NCBI RefSeq assembly: GCF_000527155.1
Contig: NZ_AZUQ01000001.1
Span: 2,924,296 to 2,988,295, forward strand
DNA length: 64,000 nt
Direction of reading: 5' to 3'
Origin: Haloglycomyces albus DSM 45210
GTDB taxonomy: Bacteria; Actinomycetota; Actinomycetes; Mycobacteriales; Micromonosporaceae
Each line of letters begins with the position of its first letter. Position 1 is the stretch's first letter. Positions 45,027 to 53,659 of this stretch are shown here, in pieces. Below the pieces are notes generated by a model. The model worked only from the letters and a program-made list of their open reading frames with translations. It was not told where the DNA came from and made no database searches. The position numbers and the translations under genes were made by a program.

Positions 45027-46700
45027 TTGAAAATCCTATTGCTAGTGTCAGCGTTTAACGGGCTCACTCAGCGTGCTTGGTGCCATCTGCGTGAAGAGGG
45101 GCACACGGTGGGCGTCGAACTCGCCCCGACCCATACCGACGAGTCCATGACCGAACTTGTCCGACAACACGACCCCGACCTCATTCTCTGCCCCTTTCTG
45201 AAACACCGGGTACCCGAATCCGTATGGGGCCATTACCCGACCGTCATCGTGCATCCCGGTCCCGCCGGCGATCGCGGCCCCTCGTCGCTCGATCACGCGA
45301 TCCTCGACGAGCGTGTGCGCTGGGGAGTGACGGCCCTGTCGGCAATCGAAGCCATGGATGCGGGACCGATCTGGTCCAGCCACAATTTCACCATGCCCTC
45401 ACCCCCGATTTCGAAAAGCGCACTGTACAACTCCCATGTCGCCGACGCCGCTATGGCCTGCATCGATGACGTGGTCGCCACGGTCGCACAGGGGAATCCC
45501 CGCCCCACTCCGCCGGAGGTCTATCCGAGAGAAATCCCCGATACCGGCGAACGACCTCTCTTGCGTCGTAAAGATTTCGCCATCGACTGGTCTGATACGC
45601 CTGAAGAGATCTGCCGTCGCATAGCCGCCGCCGACGGAGCTCCCGGAGCGCCTGCGGTTATCAACGGCAGAGACTACTGTTTGTTCGACGCCACCCACGA
45701 GGACATCACGTACTCGGTGCGTCCCGGAACCGTCGTGGCGCGAGACGGTGATCGCATTGCGGTGGGAGCGAACGGTGGCCTGGTATGGGTCGGCTATGCC
45801 GCCAAACTCACCGACAACAAACGGGGTATCAAACAGCCGGCCGGTCACGTCATATCCGTCGGAGGAGTACCAAGCACCACTCTGCCGCATCGCAACGTTC
45901 CCGAAGAACTGAGCGAAACCGACTATCAGCGTATCGGTGACGTCGGCGTGCTCACCATTCGCTCCTACAACGGGGCCATGCACACCGAACAGTGCGAGCG
46001 CATCACCACCGCGGTGGAAAAGGCACTTACCGAAAGCACCCACACCCTCGTCGTCACCGGTACGGAACACTGTTTCTCCAACGGCATTCACCTAGGTGCC
46101 ATCGAGGCCGCGGTGGACCCCGCTCAGGAAGCGTGGAACAACATCAATGCCATCGACGATCTGTGCGCCGCCCTGGCCGAAGCCCGCCAACTCACCGTCG
46201 CTTCGATATCCACCAACGCGGGGGCGGGCGGCGTGATGACCGCCTTGGCCGCCGACGTCGTATACGCCCGTGAAGGAGCCGTACTCAATCCCTATTACGA
46301 CATGGGACTGTACGGGTCCGAACTGCACTCGTGGAGCCTGCCAGCCCGCGTGGGCCTGGAAACGGCCCATCGGTTGCTGAACGACAAGCTACCCGTCTCG
46401 GCACGGCGTGCGCTGGACCTGGGGCTGGTCGATGCCGTCGGGCCGCGACAGTGGGACTCCTACGTCCGGTGGCTGACCCAGCGGGCTCAGGCGTTGGAAG
46501 ACGACCGGCTGCGGGAACAGCTACGGCACGGTGCGCTCGCCCGCCGATCGGCACGTCCCCTGACCTACCATCGAACGCTTGAACTGGCGGAGATGGCACG
46601 AGACTTTTACGACAATAGGAACGGATTCGCCGAGAAACGCAGGGACTTTGTCTTCAAACGCCCCGCCTCCGAAACCCCGCCCCACCTTCGATTCGCCTGA
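45027..46700 (+). CDS. hypX: HypX/HoxX-like protein (CO-forming hydrogenase maturation factor)
   Basis: 557 residues. The N-terminal half is a formyl-tetrahydrofolate-binding domain (VHPGPAGDRGPSSLDHAI, with the family DRGxSSLD signature). The C-terminal half from about 300 is crotonase-like (LVVTGTEHCFSNGIHLGAIEAA; SISTNAGAGGVMTALAADVVYAREGAVLNPYYD). Known HypX makes CO from formyl-THF for the Fe centre of [NiFe] hydrogenase in air. No hydrogenase or hyp gene is in this window. TTG start with GAGGAG six bases upstream, part of a hairpin. Confidence 0.85.
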   Translation: MKILLLVSAFNGLTQRAWCHLREEGHTVGVELAPTHTDESMTELVRQHDPDLILCPFLKHRVPESVWGHYPTVIVHPGPAGDRGPSSLDHAILDERVRWGVTALSAIEAMDAGPIWSSHNFTMPSPPISKSALYNSHVADAAMACIDDVVATVAQGNPRPTPPEVYPREIPDTGERPLLRRKDFAIDWSDTPEEICRRIAAADGAPGAPAVINGRDYCLFDATHEDITYSVRPGTVVARDGDRIAVGANGGLVWVGYAAKLTDNKRGIKQPAGHVISVGGVPSTTLPHRNVPEELSETDYQRIGDVGVLTIRSYNGAMHTEQCERITTAVEKALTESTHTLVVTGTEHCFSNGIHLGAIEAAVDPAQEAWNNINAIDDLCAALAEARQLTVASISTNAGAGGVMTALAADVVYAREGAVLNPYYDMGLYGSELHSWSLPARVGLETAHRLLNDKLPVSARRALDLGLVDAVGPRQWDSYVRWLTQRAQALEDDRLREQLRHGALARRSARPLTYHRTLELAEMARDFYDNRNGFAEKRRDFVFKRPASETPPHLRFA

Positions 46701-46724
46701 CAGGACCCCGGATTGGCTTTTCGT

Positions 46725-46759
46725 GTGATGGGCACCCGATGTTCTCGGGCGCCCATCAC
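46725..46759. terminator. Bidirectional terminator between hypX and the lyase gene
   Basis: GTGATGGGC pairs with GCCCATCAC, and inside it CCCGA with TCGGG after one mismatch, giving a long stem with a 5-base loop. It lies in the 68-base gap of convergent genes. Confidence 0.75.
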
Positions 46760-46768
46760 CGTATATCG

Positions 46769-48358
46769 TTAATCGTCTTTGCTTGAGCCGTCGTATTTGC
46801 CGATCGTTTGACTGAAGCCGCCGTCGTCTATCAGGTCCGCCAACAAGGCGATCTCCCGGTCCAAGGGGCGATCGGCCACCAGGAAATCGACTTTGTCACG
46901 CACCGAATCCCACAGGACCTTGGTCGCGGGAGAGAGGCGTTCGCTGCCGCGCAGCTCCGCTCCTTGACAGAGAGCATGCAGGTGAATGGCCATGGCGTTG
47001 CGGGTCAGGTCGACCACATTCCAAGCGTCCCTCGCTCCTATGGACCCCATGGAGACCTTGTCCTGATTGTGAGACTCGGTTGACCGAGAGAATACCGTTG
47101 CCGGGGTGGAGTTCTTCAGCGCTTCGGCTGCGAGCGCCGAACATGCGATCTGCATTCCCTTGTAGCCATGACTCATTCCCGTCTCGTCTCGGTGCTCGTC
47201 GACGAGGTTGGAGGGTAGGCCGTTGTTGAACTTGTCGTCGACGATCAGCGCCAACTGTCGGTCCATGAGGTCGGCTACCGAGGAGACGGCGACCTTCAAG
47301 GCGTCCATGGCCGCGACGACATGGCCGCCGTAGAAGTTTCCGCCACTGAATACTTCGCCACTGTCGACGTCGAACAATGGATTGTCGTTCGCCGAATTGA
47401 TTTCCGTTTCGACCCAGCGGCTCGCCCATTCCACGGTGTCGCGCAGTACCCCGGTGACATGCGGTGCGCAACGTACCGAATATCGGTCCTGCACTTGTCG
47501 ATTGAGTTTGCGAACTTCTTTAGTGTCTCCCGGGACATGCTGTTCGGCCTGGCCGGACATGGTTGAGCCCTCGAGCAGAGTGGAGACGAGTGCGGCGCTG
47601 GCGATCTGTCCGGGGTGAGGTTTGTGGTCGGTGAGGAAGGACGCGAAATGCGCGGCGAATCCGCCTAGTACCTGTGACGTCAGTGCGGTGCAGGCGTCGG
47701 CACCCAACGCCAGTTCACGGGCCGCGTGGAGGGAGAGCGCGGCGTAGGCGGTCATGAACGAGGTTCCGTTTACCAGGGCCAATGCTTCTTTGGCTTGCAG
47801 TTTGACAGGGCGGAGACCGATGGCCTGCAGGGCGGCAGCGGCGGTCGTGGTGGTGCCGTTGAAATGTACCGAGCCCTCGCCCATGAGGGTCTCGGCAAGG
47901 TAGGCCGACGGAACCAGGTCTCCCGAGGCACCTACTGAACCGCGCTGTGGGACCAGGGGAGTGATGTTGTGGTTCAACAAATCCACCAGCATTTCAGCGA
48001 TCAATGGACGGGCTCCGGACACCCCGCGCGCCAGACAATTGGCGCGGACCGCGATCATGGCGCGCGTTACCGAATGCGGGGTGGTTTCTCCCTGGCCGGA
48101 CAGGAGGAAGCGGATGAGGTCACCTTGCAGCGCATCGGCCTGGTCTGCGGAAATCAACGTCCGGGCGCTGTCGCCGAAACCGGTGGTGACCCCGTAGATG
48201 GCGGTATTACTGGCGACGAGCTCGGCGCGCAGGTCGGCACTGGCTTGCATGCGATCTGACGCGTCGGGCGCGAGACGAGCCGTCACGTCCGGGTCGCGGG
48301 CGAGACGGGTGAGTTGGTCGATGGTGAGGTTGTAACCGTCGATGTCGATGGTCGTCAT
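46769..48358 (-). CDS. Histidine/phenylalanine ammonia-lyase family enzyme
   Basis: 529 residues from the ATG at 48358 (GAAAGG upstream). The Ala-Ser-Gly triad that forms the MIO cofactor is in GSVGASGDLVPSAY; IYGVTTGFG supplies the active-site Tyr. Histidases usually read GASGDLAPLAH and later NQEDHVSM; here the second region is TESHNQDKVSMGSI, nearer to phenylalanine/tyrosine lyases and aminomutases. No hut genes are adjacent. So aromatic amino acid lyase or aminomutase is at least as likely as histidase. Convergent with hypX, divergent from metH. Confidence 0.8.
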   Translation of the reverse strand: MTTIDIDGYNLTIDQLTRLARDPDVTARLAPDASDRMQASADLRAELVASNTAIYGVTTGFGDSARTLISADQADALQGDLIRFLLSGQGETTPHSVTRAMIAVRANCLARGVSGARPLIAEMLVDLLNHNITPLVPQRGSVGASGDLVPSAYLAETLMGEGSVHFNGTTTTAAAALQAIGLRPVKLQAKEALALVNGTSFMTAYAALSLHAARELALGADACTALTSQVLGGFAAHFASFLTDHKPHPGQIASAALVSTLLEGSTMSGQAEQHVPGDTKEVRKLNRQVQDRYSVRCAPHVTGVLRDTVEWASRWVETEINSANDNPLFDVDSGEVFSGGNFYGGHVVAAMDALKVAVSSVADLMDRQLALIVDDKFNNGLPSNLVDEHRDETGMSHGYKGMQIACSALAAEALKNSTPATVFSRSTESHNQDKVSMGSIGARDAWNVVDLTRNAMAIHLHALCQGAELRGSERLSPATKVLWDSVRDKVDFLVADRPLDREIALLADLIDDGGFSQTIGKYDGSSKDD

Positions 48359-48654
48359 GGGTGGCACCTTTCGCCTGTAGGCCAATAGGTTCAGTACTGA
48401 TACCGGGGGTCGGCATCGAAACGGGGACGCCGCAAGTCCCCATACCATTCGGTACTGAGATAAGTGTCTCAGCCGTGTTGTCCTTGAGTGTACTAAAAAT
48501 CGGTCCACAACAGGGGGCCCGAACGTTCGAAAATTACCGTCCCTTGAACGAAAGGTATGTCGATCTCGACGGTAATACCGGTACCGTGCAACGCGGTGTC
48601 CCAAACCTTGGTACGCGCTTCCCAAAAAGGAACCGGAACTCGTAATCTTGAGGG
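48359..48654. promoter_or_regulatory. Divergent control region of the ammonia-lyase and metH genes
   Basis: 296 bases, no gene seen. Several short inverted elements: GGGGAC/GTCCCC near 48422-48440, CTGAGA/TCTCAG near 48456-48473, and related words CAGTACTG and CGGTACTG. TAATCT at 48643-48648 lies six bases before the metH GTG, suggesting a leaderless start. No cobalamin or SAM riboswitch signature was found. Confidence 0.4.
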
Positions 48655-51600
48655 GTGTCAGTTACCGATCATGTCGTTCACGCCGAAAAACGGCGTGCGA
48701 GCGCTTTCTATCAGCACCTGTCCCATCGTGTCCTTGTCGCCGACGGCGGTATGGGGACGATGCTGCACACCTTCGACCCCACGGAGGCCGATTACGACGG
48801 CTACGAAGGCTGTTCCGACATGTTGTGCCTGACCAGGCCCGATATTGTGACGTCGGTGCATGACGCCTTTCTTGAAGCCGGATCCGACGCGATTGAGACC
48901 AACAGCTTCAACGCCAACTTCGGTGGATTGGTCGAATACGACATCGTGGAACGGGCAGAGGAACTGGCTTATTCCGCCGCTCGCTTGGCGCGCGACTCCT
49001 GCGACGCCTTCTCCACCGAGGAGAAACCGCGATACGTTCTCGGTTCAATGGGCCCGGGAACCAAGCTCCCCAGCTTGGGCCACGCGCCGTTCGCCCGGCT
49101 ACGGGATTCGTACGCCGACTGCGCTCGCGGTCTGCTTCGAGGCGGATCCGACGCCCTGCTGGTGGAAACCAGTCAAGATCTCTTGCAGACGAAGGCGGCC
49201 GTGATCGGCGCGCACCGCGCCATCGCCTCTACCGATATCCACGTCCCGATCATCGCTCACGTGACGGTGGAGACCACGGGAACGATGCTGGTTGGGAGCG
49301 AGATCGGGGCCGCACTGACCAGTCTTACCGCACTCGGTGTGGACATGGTCGGCCTCAACTGTGCGACCGGACCCGCGGAAATGACCGAGCATCTGCGGTA
49401 TCTCTCGCGCCATTCGCGGCTGCCGCTGTCGGTCATGCCCAACGCCGGGCTCCCCCAATTGTCCTCAGACGGCGCCTACTTTCCGCTGCAACCGGATGAG
49501 CTTGCGGAGGCGCTGGACGAATTCACCGCCGATTACGGCTTCACTCTGGTCGGTGGTTGTTGTGGGACGACCCCCGAACACATCAAGGCGGTCACCGAAC
49601 GTCTGAACGGTCGGACACCCGTATCCCGCTCTCCACAGCCGGAACCCGGGGTATCGTCCAGCTATCATCACGTCCCCTTCCGACAGGACGCGACGATTCT
49701 CAACGTCGGGGAGCGCACAAACGCCAATGGGTCCAAAGCATTCCGGGAAGCCATGCTGGACGCGGACTGGGATGCCTGTGTCGACATAGCTCGGGAACAA
49801 AATCAGGGCGGATCGCACCTGCTCGATCTCTGTGTCGACTACGTCGGACGGGACGGCACGGTGGATATGGCCGAATTGGCCGGGCGCTTTTCCACCGCCT
49901 CCACCCTGCCGATCATGCTGGACTCCACGGAGCCGGCCGTGATCGAGGCGGGTCTCGAGCAGTTGGGTGGTCGCTGTGTCATCAACTCGGTCAATTTTGA
50001 AGACGGTGACGGACCCGAGTCGCGCTTCCAACGGATTATGCCGATCGTGGCCGAGCATGGGGCGGCCGTTGTCGCTCTCTGCATCGATGAGGACGGTCAG
50101 GCCCGTGACCGGGACTGGAAGGTCCGGGTTGCCGAAAGGCTGATCTCCGAACTCACAGGCACCTGGGGAATGAACGTTGAGGACATCTTCATCGACGCCC
50201 TGACCTTCCCCGTAACCACGGGTCAAGAGGAGACCCGCCGCGACGGCTTGGAGACGATCGCCGCTATAACGGAGATCGCACGACGGTATCCGGGCATCAA
50301 TTTCACTCTGGGGATTTCCAACATCTCCTTTGGAGTGAACCCGGCGGCTCGACAGGTGCTCAATTCGGTCTTCCTGCACGAGTGCGTCAGCGCTGGATTG
50401 AACTCCGCGATCGTGCATTCCACGAAGATTCTCCCCATGGGCCAAATCCCCGACGAACAAAAAGAAGTCGCTCTCGACCTCGTCTACGATCGGCGTGGCG
50501 AGGACTACGACCCACTACAACAGCTGATTGAACTATTCGACGGGGTGACCACCAAGGGCTCCAAGGCGGCGCGGGCAGAGGCGCTGAACGCGCTTCCTCT
50601 GGAAGAACGTCTCGCTCAGCGCATCATCGACGGTAATAAAGACGGTCTCGAGCAGGACCTCGACGCCGCCTTGAGTCGTCATTCCGCGCTCGACATCATC
50701 AACCGGCACCTTCTGGAAGGCATGAAGATCGTCGGTGATCGTTTCGGCTCCGGTCAAATGCAACTGCCGTTCGTACTGCAGAGCGCTGAAACCATGAAAA
50801 CCGCCGTCGCACAGCTCGAACCCCACATGGAGCAGGACGACGCCGACGGAAAGGGCACGATCGTCCTGGCCACCGTACGAGGCGACGTCCACGATATTGG
50901 GAAGAACCTCGTCGACATTATCCTGTCCAACAACGGATACAGCGTCGTCAACCTCGGTATCAAACAGCCCATCGGCGATATCATCGACGCCGCCGAACAG
51001 CACGGGGCGGATGCGATCGGGATGAGCGGGTTGCTGGTCAAATCCACCGTCATCATGCGAGACAACCTGGCCGAACTCACCGCCCGTGGGCTCGCGGGCC
51101 GTTGGCCGGTTCTTCTAGGCGGTGCCGCACTGACGCGTTCGTACGTTGAAGACGACCTGCGGGAGAACTTCGACGACGGTGAGGTCCATTATGCCCGTGA
51201 CGCCTTCGAGGGTCTGGAACTCATGGACCGGCTTATGGCACACCAGCGCGGCGATATCGGTGAGATCCTCACCGAGGAACAGAAAGCCAAAATCGCGGCA
51301 CGTCGGCGACGCCGAGAACGGACCAAGAATCTCAAGCGTGAGCAGCTACCGTCCCTCGACGACACGACTGTTCGCTCCGATACGAGCCTGGACAACCCGG
51401 TACCCCGACCGCCGTTCTGGGGGAACCGCATCGTCAAGGGCCTCCCACAAGCCGATTACGCCGCCTTCCTCGACGAACGCGCCACGTTCCTCGGGCAATG
51501 GGGTCTGAAAGGCACCCGGGGCACAGAGGGGCCCGGATACGAGGAACTGGTCGAGACCGAGGGCCGGCCGCGACTGCGTTACTGGCTGGAGCGACTGGCC

Positions 51601-52215
51601 GCCGACAATGTTCTGGATCCACAGATCGTGTACGGGTATTATCCCGCCTACGCCGAGGGCAACTCCGTCGTCGTCCTCGACGAGGATCGAGACAAGCAGA
51701 TCGCGCGCTTCGACTTCCCACGTCAACGTCACGACAAGCGTCTTTGCCTCTCCGACTTCTTCCACCCCAAAGACGGTGACGATCTCGACGTGATCGCCAT
51801 GCAACTGGTGACCTTGGGCAGCCAAGTCAGCGACTACACCAACAAGCTGTTCGAAAACGACGAGTACCGCGACTACCTGGAAGTTCACGGCCTCACCGTG
51901 CAGTTGACCGAAGCACTGGCCGAATACTGGCACGCCCGGGTGCGGGGTGAGTGGCAATACCCGCAAGGAGGAGCCGTCGCCGACTCAGACCCGGAATCCA
52001 TCGGAGGCATGTTCCGCACCGAGTACGCAGGCTGCCGATATTCATTCGGGTACCCCGCGTGTCCCAATCTCGCCGACCGGGCCGTCCTGGTCGACATCCT
52101 CGGTGCGGATCGCATTGGGGTGCAATTGTCCGAGGGCGATCAACTGCACCCGGAGCAGTCGACCGACGCGGTGATCCTGCACCACCCGGAAGCCAGTTAC
52201 TTCAACGCCAAGTAG
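48655..52215 (+). CDS. metH: Cobalamin-dependent methionine synthase
   Basis: 1186 residues. Order: homocysteine-binding barrel (VADGGMGTMLHTFD; zinc Cys in LNCATGP and VGGCCGTTPE), methyl-THF barrel (ILNVGERTNANGSKAF), cobalamin cap, B12 domain with RGDVHDIGKNLVDIIL (His ligand), and the SAM-binding reactivation domain at about 890-1180. It transfers a methyl group from methyl-THF to homocysteine. GTG start; AGGGG runs straight into the start codon, so ordinary Shine-Dalgarno spacing is absent. Confidence 0.97.
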   Translation: MSVTDHVVHAEKRRASAFYQHLSHRVLVADGGMGTMLHTFDPTEADYDGYEGCSDMLCLTRPDIVTSVHDAFLEAGSDAIETNSFNANFGGLVEYDIVERAEELAYSAARLARDSCDAFSTEEKPRYVLGSMGPGTKLPSLGHAPFARLRDSYADCARGLLRGGSDALLVETSQDLLQTKAAVIGAHRAIASTDIHVPIIAHVTVETTGTMLVGSEIGAALTSLTALGVDMVGLNCATGPAEMTEHLRYLSRHSRLPLSVMPNAGLPQLSSDGAYFPLQPDELAEALDEFTADYGFTLVGGCCGTTPEHIKAVTERLNGRTPVSRSPQPEPGVSSSYHHVPFRQDATILNVGERTNANGSKAFREAMLDADWDACVDIAREQNQGGSHLLDLCVDYVGRDGTVDMAELAGRFSTASTLPIMLDSTEPAVIEAGLEQLGGRCVINSVNFEDGDGPESRFQRIMPIVAEHGAAVVALCIDEDGQARDRDWKVRVAERLISELTGTWGMNVEDIFIDALTFPVTTGQEETRRDGLETIAAITEIARRYPGINFTLGISNISFGVNPAARQVLNSVFLHECVSAGLNSAIVHSTKILPMGQIPDEQKEVALDLVYDRRGEDYDPLQQLIELFDGVTTKGSKAARAEALNALPLEERLAQRIIDGNKDGLEQDLDAALSRHSALDIINRHLLEGMKIVGDRFGSGQMQLPFVLQSAETMKTAVAQLEPHMEQDDADGKGTIVLATVRGDVHDIGKNLVDIILSNNGYSVVNLGIKQPIGDIIDAAEQHGADAIGMSGLLVKSTVIMRDNLAELTARGLAGRWPVLLGGAALTRSYVEDDLRENFDDGEVHYARDAFEGLELMDRLMAHQRGDIGEILTEEQKAKIAARRRRRERTKNLKREQLPSLDDTTVRSDTSLDNPVPRPPFWGNRIVKGLPQADYAAFLDERATFLGQWGLKGTRGTEGPGYEELVETEGRPRLRYWLERLAADNVLDPQIVYGYYPAYAEGNSVVVLDEDRDKQIARFDFPRQRHDKRLCLSDFFHPKDGDDLDVIAMQLVTLGSQVSDYTNKLFENDEYRDYLEVHGLTVQLTEALAEYWHARVRGEWQYPQGGAVADSDPESIGGMFRTEYAGCRYSFGYPACPNLADRAVLVDILGADRIGVQLSEGDQLHPEQSTDAVILHHPEASYFNAK

Positions 52216-52287
52216 ACGGAGTCGTCGAACACGCTGCAGCACCCCTGCCCGGATGCGCATCATCCGGGCAGGTCACAATAGCCAATC

Positions 52288-52845
52288 GTGTCGTATGAAC
52301 TAGTCGCGTATCTCGGCGTGATGGACGCCGGAAAATCCACCCTGGCCCTCCAGTACCATCACTCTCTGGGAGGCAACGGTGTGCTGTACACCTGTCTTGA
52401 TCGCAGTGGGAGCGGGATGATCTCCAGTCGCATCGGGCTCTCTCATGAGGCCCGGGAGGTCGCCCCCGACCTCGATATTTACGATCAACTGGCCGAACTG
52501 CAGCCCGAATACGTCGTCGTCGACGAGGTGCAGTTTCTGAACGCGCCGAAACAAATCAATCATCTCGCCGACGCCGTGGACGGCCTTAAAATCAACGTTT
52601 ACGCCTTTGGGCTGAAAACCGACTTCCTCGGACGTCTCTTCCCGGCTTCGGCACGCCTCCTCGAACTTGCCGATCGGGTCGAAGAGCTACCGGTGCCCGT
52701 GCGCTGCTGGTGCGGCGCTCGCGGTACGCACAATGCGCGGGTGCGCGACGGTGTGATGGTTTTCCAGGGCGACGTCGTCGAGATCGGGGACATGGACAGT
52801 TACACGGTTCTGTGCCGAAAACACCACCGAGCCGGCTTGGCTTGA
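52288..52845 (+). CDS. tdk: Thymidine kinase
   Basis: 185 residues, type II thymidine kinase. P-loop LGVMDAGKSTLALQ at about residues 9-22, the DEVQF motif (VVVDEVQFLNAPKQI), a lasso region, and zinc ligands in CWCGARGTHNAR and CRKHH. It salvages thymidine. GTG start. It sits between metH and a HAD phosphatase, same strand. Confidence 0.93.
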   Translation: MSYELVAYLGVMDAGKSTLALQYHHSLGGNGVLYTCLDRSGSGMISSRIGLSHEAREVAPDLDIYDQLAELQPEYVVVDEVQFLNAPKQINHLADAVDGLKINVYAFGLKTDFLGRLFPASARLLELADRVEELPVPVRCWCGARGTHNARVRDGVMVFQGDVVEIGDMDSYTVLCRKHHRAGLA

Positions 52846-52951
52846 CAGAATGGTCGAATTCAAGCCGCTGAGGTGTGAAGGACGGAGTACGGGCATGAAT
52901 CAACTCACGCGACGGTTCGACCTGTCCCACCGAGCACGTATCCTCGAGGAT

Positions 52952-53614
52952 GTGAACGATTATCCGCAGGCGATCCTCTGGGACATGGACGGTACCCTCG
53001 TCGATACCGAACCGCTCTGGGACGAGGTCATCATTGAAATCCTCGCCGCATACGGACAGACCATGACCACCGACATCCGAAACAGTCTGATCGGTGCCGC
53101 AGAACACCACAGCGTCCCGATCATTCTCGACGTCATAGGTCTTGGGCCCGAGCGTGCCGACGACATTCGTACCCTCATGAACGACAAGATCAGTGCCCGG
53201 TTCGACGCCGGTGTGGAACATAAACCCGGGGCACAGGCGCTACTGGATCAAGCCTGCGCGGCGGGAATCAAACAGGCTCTCGTGACGTCTACCAATCGCG
53301 CCCTTACCGAGCACCTGTTGCCGCATATCGGGCGGCACTATTTCGACCACACCATTACCTCGACGGAGGTGACACATCCCAAACCCCACCCCGAGCCGTA
53401 CGCTACGGCGGCACGACTGCTGGAGGTGGACGTCGAACAGTGCGTCGTCGTGGAGGATTCGTCCACCGGACTGCGGTCGGCGATGTCGGCGGGTGCCCAC
53501 GTGGTAGCGGTGCCGTCGGATGTCGATCTCGACGCCGAGCTAAAGCTGCGCCGCTGCGACACGCTCGACAATTACGATCTGAGCGGACTCTTCGACTGTG
53601 CCGTTCGACCGTAG
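52952..53614 (+). CDS. HAD-family phosphatase (beta-phosphoglucomutase-like)
   Basis: 220 residues from the GTG at 52952, seven bases after TATCCT (52939-52944); a longer in-frame start at 52850 adds 34 atypical residues. Motif I WDMDGTLVDTEPLWDE, motif II TSTNRAL, motif III HPKPHPEPYATA and motif IV VVEDSSTGLRSAMSAGA. Substrate unknown. Convergent with glpD. Confidence 0.85.
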   Translation: MNDYPQAILWDMDGTLVDTEPLWDEVIIEILAAYGQTMTTDIRNSLIGAAEHHSVPIILDVIGLGPERADDIRTLMNDKISARFDAGVEHKPGAQALLDQACAAGIKQALVTSTNRALTEHLLPHIGRHYFDHTITSTEVTHPKPHPEPYATAARLLEVDVEQCVVVEDSSTGLRSAMSAGAHVVAVPSDVDLDAELKLRRCDTLDNYDLSGLFDCAVRP

Positions 53615-53621
53615 ACGTAGA

Positions 53622-53650
53622 TCGGGACCGATCCGACCGACCGGTCCCGA
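53622..53650. terminator. Bidirectional terminator between the HAD gene and glpD
   Basis: Arms TCGGGACCG and CGGTCCCGA (9 bp) with an 11-base loop, in the 45-base gap between convergent stops. Confidence 0.7.
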
Positions 53651-53659
53651 CGGAAGTAT

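Noticed and set aside
48359..48654. Cobalamin or SAM riboswitch before metH
   Set aside because: No conserved B12-box or SAM aptamer words; only short stems, and the start looks leaderless.
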